A stretch of 64,000 nucleotides of DNA from Hypomyces perniciosus (taxonomy: Eukaryota; Ascomycota; Sordariomycetes; Hypocreales; Hypocreaceae): assembly GCA_008477525.1 (NCBI GenBank), contig SPDT01000005.1, forward strand, positions 62,001 to 126,000. The letters run 5' to 3'. Shown here in pieces: positions 55,636-64,000 of this stretch (position 1 is its first letter; the number at the start of each line of letters is the position of its first letter). Below the pieces are notes generated by a model that was not told where the DNA came from, did no database searches, and was given only the letters and a program-made list of their open reading frames with translations. The position numbers were made by a program, and so were the translations under genes.

Positions 55636-57507
55636 TTACGCATTCCCCGCCGCGCAGCTGCCAACATCATCTTGCTGATCACACCAGAGCTGGGTGAGAG
55701 GAGTGCCTCTGACTCCTCTTGCCAACATTCTCTCCCTCTGCTCCGAAAATCGCGGAAGAGCGTCGTATTGCGACCTGTTTGCGCCCTTTTCGTCAACCCG
55801 CCCAGACCACCAGACCTCTGCGGCCGCTCCAGCTCGTGGCCAGATGACCGTGTCCAGGTTTGTAGCGTCAATCGTCTCAGTCCAAACGGCCAATTCACCA
55901 CCCAAGATGTTCTTCGCAGCTTTCTCGGTCAGACCGTCTGTCGGGTCGTGCGAGTATATCAGCTTCCAGTTCTTGGTAGGGCTACACCAATCGAGGAACG
56001 GGTAGTTATCCTGGAATGCCGGGCCGTTGTCGAAGACCAGCCATTCTCCACGACCACAGTCAAGGTACTTTCAAGTCGAAAGCCCAGATGTCAGCAATTA
56101 TTCGTTCATCGCGCGCGCTATTCGGGGAATAACTTACGTAGAAATCGTTGGTACTATCAATGACCTTGTGGCCGGCATCTGCAAGCTTCTGGATTGCGTC
56201 ACGCCCGAGCCACGTCTGTACAATCACGTCGTTGCCCACTGTCGCATTCCAATCCAGGATCATCTCCTCCCATACCATAGGGATGAGTCCAAGCTTGCGG
56301 ATCTTGCCATGCACGTGGTCCAAAAACCTCTGAAGCAGCGGCTGAAGAATCGTCATGTTATTGGTCTTGAGGGCAGGGTCAAGGAGCGAATTGTTGGCCT
56401 TGTATTCATCGCCACCGGTGTGGAAGTAGGAGGAATAGGGGGACAATCGAGGGAGCAGATCCTCGAAGATCCTGTCGATGAAGCGCTCAACATCGGTGTT
56501 GTTCAGTCGGAACGAGCCACAGGGCGGCTGCGCACAGTACCACTGCCAGGGCATCGCGTTGTACGCATTGCTGAGACCAGGGTACGCCTTTTCCACGCCA
56601 ACATGGCCGGGCATATCCATCTCCAAGATGATCTGAACACCACGGTGGATGCCATATTGTTGCAGTCCTGCAATATCCTGGGGTGAATAGGTCAGCCCCT
56701 TATGGTAGGCGCCCTTCTCGGCCAGCAGAGGCAGAGAGGGAATCTGAAGCGGCCATGACTGCGTCTCGGTGATGTGCAAGTGCAGCACGTTCATCTTATT
56801 CATCGCGAGGGCATCGATGGTCCTCTTAATATCAGACACATCGAACCAGTGACGAGCAACATCGAGCAAAAGTCCGCGATGGGGGAATTTCGGCGCATCA
56901 GCGATGGAAACGGGCGCGAGCTGCGTATACCAAGCTGTTCTGGAGCTGTGTTTGAAGAAGAGCTGGGAGAAGGTCTCCAGGGCGCGGAGGACACCGGTCG
57001 AGGACGCGGCCTTGATGGAGGCATGGCCGGCCAAAGTGACGTTCAGAGCATACGACTCATCGACCGAGCCGGCCAGGGGCTTGAAGGTGTTGGCATCATC
57101 TCGTTTGGTTTGCGTGATTTGCAATGTCTTGATCCGGCCTGCGCCGAGGGCCGGCTCGAAATCGGAGCCGCGCTCTCGGAGCATCCACGGGACAAAGCCC
57201 TTTTGGAAAATGGCATCAAAGGTCCGTGAGACGCCGCCCTGGACTATTTCCTTGCTGTTAAACTTGGCCCCGCTAGGCGGGACATAGCCTGCAGTGTAGG
57301 AGATCTGTTGATCAATGAGCCATTGTCAGGTGATGATGACTGGGGAGTATTCCAACGCACAAACTCGTCATTGTAGGTGACCTTGATCGTCTGGTCGATG
57401 AACAGGGCTTTGTTCCCGGTAGAGGAGTGTTTCGGCACTGGCCAGAGAGCATTGGCTGCCGAACTGAGGGCCAGGGTGACCACGGCAAAGAGGGTCCTGC
57501 GCAGCAT
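55636..57507 (-). CDS. Secreted GH20 beta-N-acetylhexosaminidase
   Basis: Three exons: 57507-57361, 57304-56138 and 56067-55636. Introns 56 and 70 bp; 581 residues. Signal peptide MLRRTLFAVVTLALSSAANA is followed by LWPVPKHSSTGN, the usual mature start of fungal chitobiases. A GH20b-type N-terminal domain (to about 190) precedes the catalytic barrel: FPHRGLLLDVARHW, LHLHITETQSWPLQI, ILEMDMPGHVG and YFHTGGDEYK with the catalytic pair Asp348-Glu349, then MVWEEMILDW and VIVQTWLG. The third exon supplies YLDCGRGEW, WKLIYSHDPTDGL and EVWWSGR. TETQSW replaces the more usual TDSQSW. It should release GlcNAc from chitin oligomers outside the cell or in the wall. Confidence 0.93.
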
Positions 57508-58538
57508 TTTTGACGTGTTGGCGAATGGGCCGACAGTGTGGGAAAATCGAACGACCACCGCACGAGGAAGTGAATCAGGCCACGAGCCGTAGGTAGATTG
57601 GGTCCAGGAAAAGGCATCTATTAATACTTAAGCATCAATTGATCACTGGTTCATATCCCACGTTTCCCCAGGTCCCGAGGGTCTGCAGAGGCAACGGACA
57701 AGTCTCCATCTGCCCCAAACTCCCCCTATAGATCGGCACTTAAAACAGCTAATGTGACATTGCACAGTACTCGTAGAGGCCAAGATGAGGGACGGGAAGA
57801 ATTGATCGGCTAATGTCCATGCTGAGTGGCATTTGGCAGTGCTTTAGGCGTGGATAACGTAACGTTCCATTAACAATTACGAGGTAATCCTTATCGACAC
57901 GACGCCGAATTGAGTTTAATCGGTGATGCTGACCAAGACACTCGTGATGATACGGGATATAGTAGTAAATGCTTGTAGCACGACTAATTAACTCCATACT
58001 CGTATCATCCATCCATGTGTGAGAAGCTTCGCCAGCTCCAATCAAGCGAACCACCTAGATTTCCGAACTGTCTACTTGCTATTTATTACATGGCGATTTC
58101 TGAGCTCTTGTCCTTAGTTATGATCTAAACCGGCCAGGCATTCGGAAGAATTTGGAAATCTTGGGAATAATTAGACAAAGACAATCATGAGTTCACTACT
58201 CCGTACGCATTGCCGCTTTCAGATGCGGCGCCGCCAAAACCCCACTATCAGACCATATATCGTGATGTTTGATCCCGACATGGCGTGACAACTCCCATTA
58301 GTCGTTTTGGCATTGTAAATCGGACGCTGAATGACGTCTATTTCGGAAAGAGGATGGTGAAAAGAAGATACTCAATAAATATAGGCCAGTTAAACATAGA
58401 CATCATCACATTCTGCTTCGCTCATCTACCCTGTGTACATACCCTGACCAAGAGTCATTTACTACAATCTTGAGGAAACGTGTATCATTCGGTTGCCGGC
58501 AGTTCAAAAATAACCAGGAAACAAATCTTTGAATAATC
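57508..58538. other. Divergent promoter region between hexosaminidase and protoglobin genes
   Basis: No gene seen. One exact dispersed 9-mer at 58197-58205. Confidence 0.45.
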
Positions 58539-59486
58539 ATGGCGACTTCAAGACCAACAAAGCATATCCATCGCGAAGATCTCTACACGAATCTTGAAGC
58601 CCGGATCCAATATCTCCATTCATTCCTCGACTTCTCCAGTCGTACGCCAGCCAAACTTTCACAAACACCCACAACAGAGACATAGACGAGCTAACTCTTT
58701 CAAAAAGGTGACATCGAAGCTCTCATCACCGGTTCAAAATACATCAAAACCCTTATCCCCGCCGTCGTCAACATCGTCTACAGGAAACTTCTCCAATACG
58801 ACATCACTGCTCGCGCCTTCACTACCCGAAGCACCTCCTTCGAAGGCCCCCTCGATGAGTTCCCCGACGAGAACAGCCCCCAGATCTTGCACCGGAAGAT
58901 GTTCCTGCGGGCTTACCTGAATAAGCTGTGCTCGGATCCTAGCAAGATGGAGTTTTGGGAGTACTTGGACAAAGTTGGGTAAGTGATCCCGGAGAGCGTG
59001 CGTGACTCGGAGGCGGAAAAAGAAAAAGGGAATGTTAAGACGTGAAAACGCAGCATGATGCACGTCGGCCTTGGGCGAAGACATCCTCTCCACATCGAAT
59101 ACGTGCATCTAGGTGCATGTCTCGGCTTCATCCAGGACATCATGACCGAAGCCATCCTCTCACACCCGCGTCTACACCTACAGCGCAAGACGGCTCTAGT
59201 CAAGGCCCTGAACAAGGTTATCTGGGTGCAAAACGACCTCATGGCCAAGTGGCACGTCAGGGACGGCGCCGAGTTCATATCAGCTGACTCAGATGTTGAG
59301 ATTGACCGTGAGGGCTATCTTCATGGGAGGAAGATCCTCCGTGAAGAGTTGGACGAGGATTCGGATACCAACATTTCTGATTCGGATGAGACGCAAAAGG
59401 CACATGGAGTGTGTCCGTTTTCAGGAGTATCGGCTGCCGGTGCGTCGGTGAAAAAGCACGATCCCGTCGAGGTTACTCAAGGATAA
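58539..59486 (+). CDS. Protoglobin-domain protein (haem globin-like)
   Basis: Three exons: 58539-58641, 58708-58978 and 59054-59486. Introns 66 and 75 bp; 268 residues. Residues 12-200 fit the fungal protoglobin family: REDLYTNLEARIQYLHSFLDFSSRDIEALI, KTLIPAVVNIVYRKLLQYDITARAF, HRKMFLRAYLNKL and, across the last join, VGMMHVGLGRRHPLHIEYVHLGACLGFIQDIM. This last block holds several histidines; the proximal haem ligand is expected here, but I cannot say which residue it is. The C-terminal 60 residues are acidic (ELDEDSDTNISDSDE) and probably disordered, with no attached enzyme or kinase domain. Protoglobins bind O2, CO or NO; in fungi the role is unknown. No signal peptide. Confidence 0.85.
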
Positions 59487-59639
59487 TAGATAACGGGTAT
59501 GGGGAAATCTCGCTTGCATTGTTCGAGTAATACGATAGATACCGTCCACATTGTTTCAAGTGAATCAACCCCAGACGAAAATCAATAGAGATGCATTTCC
59601 AATGTAACGCCGTAATGCAAGATGCCTTTGTGCTCCTCA

Positions 59640-62600
59640 TTATTGCAAAAGAGACGACTCCTCGTTCAATACACCAAATAAGCCCTCAATCTCCTTCTCT
59701 GCCACTTTCAATTCCTCCGCAACCTGTCCCGTTACCAGAGTATACGCGTAAATCAATGCATAGTCTTTCTCTTCCACCAGAACATCTATTCCCATGTTAC
59801 TACTATCAGCGACTGTCGTGCCACTGCTGCTTCCGCCGCTATCCGCTTCGCCCTCGCCGAGACCACCAAGCATCCCTGCAGACTCAGGCGAGTGGTCTTT
59901 GCGGAACTGAAATATCTTGGCAAGAAGGCGATCCCGCGTGCCGATGACACTGGGGACAGCATCCGTTAATGGGTACTCCAGCATCATGGAGCTGGCAAGC
60001 ACTTGGAAGACGTGGCAGATGCGGTCGCACAAAACAGCACGCTCATCGGCTGTGTATTCCAGTAGCGCCCGCTCGCCTTTTGTAAGATTTCCCTTGCGTT
60101 GGGTAACGAGGCTCATGGCATAAAAGCCGTCGAGAATCCGGTTTGTGCTACGCATGATACGGCCGTAAGACTCAAATGGAAATGGACCACGGAGCTCAAA
60201 TTCGGACGCGGCCGAGTGCCTCAGGCTCTCCAAGCTATTGGCATACCTCTGCATGGCGACTTGTTCACCAGACTTGAGATAACTCTGAGTGCAGTCAGAA
60301 CGGAGCAGGATAGCTAGCGGACCACGGCGCCAGATCAGGCCCATCTGAAGGTAGAGCATGGAGACACCCTCCTTGAACTTTCTGCGAGCTGAGATGGGCC
60401 AGACGACTCGACAGACAATTAGACCCCAAATAATGCCAGCTATAACAGACAGGGCTCGATGTTTGACAATCTTCATCATGATCGGATGCACGCCTCCCTC
60501 ATCATCATCGTCGTCATCAACACGTTGACTCAAGCTGTATGCATAGAGCGTCGAAACGTTATAAGCCAAGATGGTCATACGGCCCAGTGGTGCCTTACCA
60601 CGCGCAACAATGAGATAGAAATTCCAGAAGCTGACGAGCCAGCCCAGGAAGATGAGCGCCAAAGCATTGCCTTGGCTCACGGTCCAATTGAATAAAGAAA
60701 AAACTGCCCCAAAGAAGGTTCCCATGAATCGTGCCCAGCCAGTCGTATTGGAAGCGCCGACTGTCATGGAGCAGACAATCATGAAAGATAAAAGGCCCCA
60801 TTCGCCGCGGTAGTGATTATAGAAATCTCGAGTCGACTCGATGAAGGCAAGCATGCCCCAGAGCGAAGCACCAATACCAACTTTGAGACCAAATAGGACT
60901 GGGAAAATGTTAGCTCAAACTTCATTTGGACTTGAACAAGTCTGGACGGCTTACTGTCGTCCTTGGCAATTCTCCTGGCAAACTTCAAGATGGACTGAGA
61001 GAGCATGGCCAACACCTTGCTGGCGTCAGGAGCGGCTTGCCAATTATAGGTATCCCTTCGTCGAACCATTGAGTCAGGAATGCCCCTAGGAACGTCACGC
61101 TTCCTGATGGGCTTGATTAAGCTCTCAGACTCAGGTGACGACTCAAAGGGCAAAGTAGACATGCTGCGAGAATCCGACTTCTTCCACCATAGTAACCATC
61201 GCCAACTTCGCTTGCTATGCTCGGTGACATATTTGAGATCGTCAAGGATGTCCAAGTACTTTTGCATCTCCTCCCCAAATGTCTGCAGACTGAAGCTGAA
61301 ATGACCGCAAGCAGCGGCCACTTCTTCCAAGCCAGCTTGTGTCCTGCGAGATGTTACCTTTTCTTGTTCGATCATGGCGTATAGCTGTTGCAAAGCGTCG
61401 GCTCTAGCGGCGTTGAACTGGCTCAGTGCATCGGTCAGCTGGTATCGGAAACCATCACTGATGGCGATCTCGTAGTCGGGGGCGGTCCCGAAAGGCGGCT
61501 CGCGGAGGATTTGCGAAAGACTTTGGGTGAGGGATTCCATAGTTGGGGCTAGCAAAGTCACAAATAACTGGAATAAGTCTGATGGAGTATGGATAATCTG
61601 CGTAGCTGTGCTTTGCTGTCCCGGCGATGATGGCCGACCAGCCCCCTGCGCATTCCATTGTCCCAGGCTGCTGCGTATGGACCGCGCTTCCACGTCTCCG
61701 AGCGAGGAGACGGTCAGATATCGGCTTAATGGTGCGTCTGTATCGGTCTCCTCCAGAAGAGAGAGCTGGGCTTTGGCAGCGCTTCTCAGTGCACCCACGG
61801 ATTGAGCAAGTGTTTCGATTGCTTTGACCGAGGATCTCTGAAGAATATAGATTTGGTCGTGACCAACAAAGTACTGCTCAAACTTGGCCTCTCGCAAATT
61901 CTTAAGCATCTGGGGGTAGGTAGCAGCGTATGTTGATGCGGATGCCGAAAACCCGGCGGATGCCTCGTCGTCTTCTTTACCCTCCAAAAAGCTAGTCGAG
62001 ATGGTAGAGAGCATCCCCCCAACGGCAATGGACGCCTTGGTCATGGAATCCCTTAACAAATCGCGGGCCGAGACTCTCCAAACCAAGACGTTGACGGCGG
62101 CCGTGCAGGTGACGCCCATGACGAGCATCTTGAAGACCTGCACAATCTTCTGGTTGGAGAAGACGTTATCTATGACGGCGTTCTCCTTGGTGAGGACGGA
62201 TATGATGGCAAGCGACGCCAAGGTGCTGCCGACGTTGACGAGAGGGTTTGCCATTTTCTGCTTGGCCCATCCCATGAGTCCGAAGGCGCCTCCAATGAAG
62301 AAGACGACCACCAGGACATGGGCGAGCGTTGCCAATCCCATGGCAGAGCCAACAAGCACCGAGACGACCATCGATAGTATAGACACGAGTTCGGCGTAGG
62401 CGACGGCGACGACAGCGATGAGGACGGCTTCGATCATGGAACCGGTCGAGCGAGCGGGATGGAAGTAGACGGTGATGGTCGCAACGACATGCTTACCATC
62501 AGGCTTGCCCAGGAAGCCGGACAAGGGCGACAGGAAGGTGGCCAAGCTGGCCAGCGTGTAGGCCATGGTGCATTTGAGCACGCCATGTCCCAGAGGTGAG

Positions 62601-63077
62601 TCGAGCCATCTGATGAAGTGTAGTAGCGATGCCTTTGCCGAGTAGCCCATGGCGTCGGCTCTCCGGGCCATCCACTCGCGCAGGGAGACGACACAGCGCT
62701 TTAAGTAGCTGTTCTTGACGGGTTCGTGGACTCGGATCGAGGAGACGGGAGTGCGACGCGATGACGGCTGGCGGGGCGATCGGTTGCCAAGGCCTGTAGC
62801 AGCCACTATAGGCGAAACAGAGGCGGCCAAGAAGCCATTGTTGGCAGCCTGGTGATGAGGGTTGACCTGTGAGTCTCAGCACGCGCGTGCCACGAATTAG
62901 TGCGACGGGTGTGCGCATGTGCGCATGGGTGTTGGATGCATGTCTTTCATGTCTTTCATGTCATGTCTTTCGTTTACTTACCCTTACCGCAGTCCTTGGT
63001 GGTGATGCTGGTGATGGAAGAGGCGGTTGAAGCGGCCCCTGGGCGGGCGCTGCCGGCGGTACTGGACCAGAGCGCAT
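59640..63077 (-). CDS. Large FUSC/ArAE-type membrane protein (fusaric-acid-resistance/Bre4-like)
   Basis: Three exons: 63077-62988, 62866-60955 and 60898-59640. Introns 121 and 56 bp; phases close to 1086 residues. The start is supported by phase: only ATG 63075-63077 (MRSGPVPPAAPAQGP) reaches the GCG/GTAAGG donor in the frame of exon 2, which itself has no early ATG. The first 60 residues are Pro/Ser-rich. Two hydrophobic blocks follow: about residues 120-300 (FLSPLSGFLGKPDGKHVVATITVYFHPARSTGSMIEAVLIAV) and about 668-830 (LFGLKVGIGASLWGMLAF, GLLSFMIVCSMTVGASNTTGWARFMGTFFGAV). The latter matches the FUSC repeat. Between and after them lie long cytosolic coiled segments. Relatives are thought to export aromatic or organic acids; yeast Bre4 affects trafficking. 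The substrate is unknown. Confidence 0.9.
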
Positions 63078-64000
63078 ATCTCATCGCACGGCTGACGGAA
63101 GCCAAGGAATCAATATCTGGAGCTCATAGCCATAGTTGCACAGTCGTATGCACGATGTATTACGTGACATGTCGGATGAGCTCATGTGGATGGATGCCTG
63201 CTTCGAGCTTCTCAAGACGGACTCGGACGCAGCTGGCTAGGCTCGTAAGTGCCGAAATCACGTCAGTGGCGCAAGCCGTAGCTCTGTCTGTGTGTGGCTG
63301 GAGAAGGGCATGCGACCACTCCAGCCACAGTTTGTTCCTCAGGCCGCCCAGATCTCGGAGACGATACTCGTACAGAGTTCATCGCCCAACGAAAAAGATT
63401 CCGCTTCCGGGCGGCTTTGCCGTTGGAACGGGCCGGCGCTACGAGTATGCCTTTTGGCAGAAAAATACAGTATGTACGGAGTACTAACAGTTACTACTAG
63501 TAGTAGTATCTAGTAGTAAGAGAAGAATTGCCAGCCACAAAAAAACCGTCAGAGCCTCGCAAGTTCAACGTTTTGCGATGGTTTAATGTCATAGGAGGGA
63601 GTCGTGAAGAGTCCTTGAAGTGTCTGCTATTATCAACGTAAATAAATTTTGCATTGATGTACATACATACATACGACGTAGTACCGCTAGTATTTGTCAT
63701 AATGCAGCCAGCGTCTTGGCCTGGCTCGGCCCCTCAGCTTCCAGGCAGGCATTTCAGGCTATTAGCAACCCGCTGTAAACTGCCTGTTAGGGCGTCGGGT
63801 TTGCGCTAACCCCAAACTCGCCCAATGGCCGGCAACCGTCCGTAGCGCTGACCACCATTCGGCCGCTCCGACTTGTCAATCTCTCGAGTCAACGAGCAAG
63901 ATGGCTCTATCCGAGCACGTGTATTTCCGCAGTGCACGTCGCCTCGGAGACTGGAGAGACGCGGGAGACTCTGGAGAGACATTGTAGATATGTCGTCTTT
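63078..64000. other. Promoter flank of the FUSC-type gene, to window end
   Basis: No supported gene. Contains an exact dispersed 9-mer (63475-63483), a TAG-type run (about 63494-63520) and an ACAT microsatellite (about 63659-63674). An ATG at 63901 opens only 28 codons. Confidence 0.45.

Noticed and set aside
63901..63987. ATG-started frame at the right edge
   Set aside because: Only 28 codons before a stop and no clear donor site; could be a first exon but nothing supports it.
1..64000. CRISPR arrays, bacterial-type operons and ribosome binding sites
   Set aside because: Introns and gene structure show nuclear fungal DNA; no regularly spaced repeats were seen.

Overview
The window is nuclear DNA of a filamentous ascomycete (Pezizomycotina), most likely one of the Eurotiales (Aspergillus/Penicillium/Talaromyces relatives). 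Reasons: short GT-AG introns (about 50-120 bp, many with CTAAC/CTGAC-like branch sites), single genes with their own promoters on both strands, typical mould families (Zn2Cys6 regulator, DUF1996, fungal rhodopsin-fold protein, GH128, quercetinase, BBE oxidases), and long A/T-only blocks that look like repeat-induced point mutation (RIP). The order-level placement is inference. I assembled gene models by hand from splice signals and checked every exon phase; no alignment was run.

Layout. 1-1787: the first 595 codons of a secreted BBE-type FAD oxidase that runs off the left edge. 1.8-11.7 kb: a transposon-rich gene-poor zone. A GABA-transaminase-like pseudogene is split by a MITE-like element (6-bp target duplication CGCAGA), which is itself split by a RIP-destroyed Ty3/gypsy-type LTR retrotransposon (5-bp duplication ATTAC). 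12-31 kb: HAD hydrolase, Zn2Cys6 factor, Na+/phosphate symporter, GH128 glucanase, DUF1996 secreted protein, amino-acid permease, F-box-like protein, then a Tc1/mariner-type relic and a second AT-rich block (31.3-32.5 kb). 32.6-43 kb: an EF-hand MscS channel, a secreted quercetinase and an ankyrin-repeat pseudogene, separated by large empty spacers. 43.5-64 kb is gene dense: TauD-type dioxygenase, MCT-like MFS transporter, trans-aconitate-type methyltransferase, TetX-like FAD monooxygenase, GH3 N-acetylglucosaminidase-like enzyme, rhodopsin-fold membrane protein, secreted GH20 hexosaminidase, protoglobin-like protein and a large FUSC/ArAE-type membrane protein.

How genes may work together. 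The phosphate symporter has two CACGTG sites upstream. GH3 and GH20 could be the inner and outer steps of chitooligosaccharide breakdown. The dioxygenase, transporter, methyltransferase and monooxygenase form a contiguous metabolic block whose substrate I cannot name. The most unusual non-coding signal is a 9-mer, TACGGAGTA or its complement, found about 27 times by eye, all outside the gene models.
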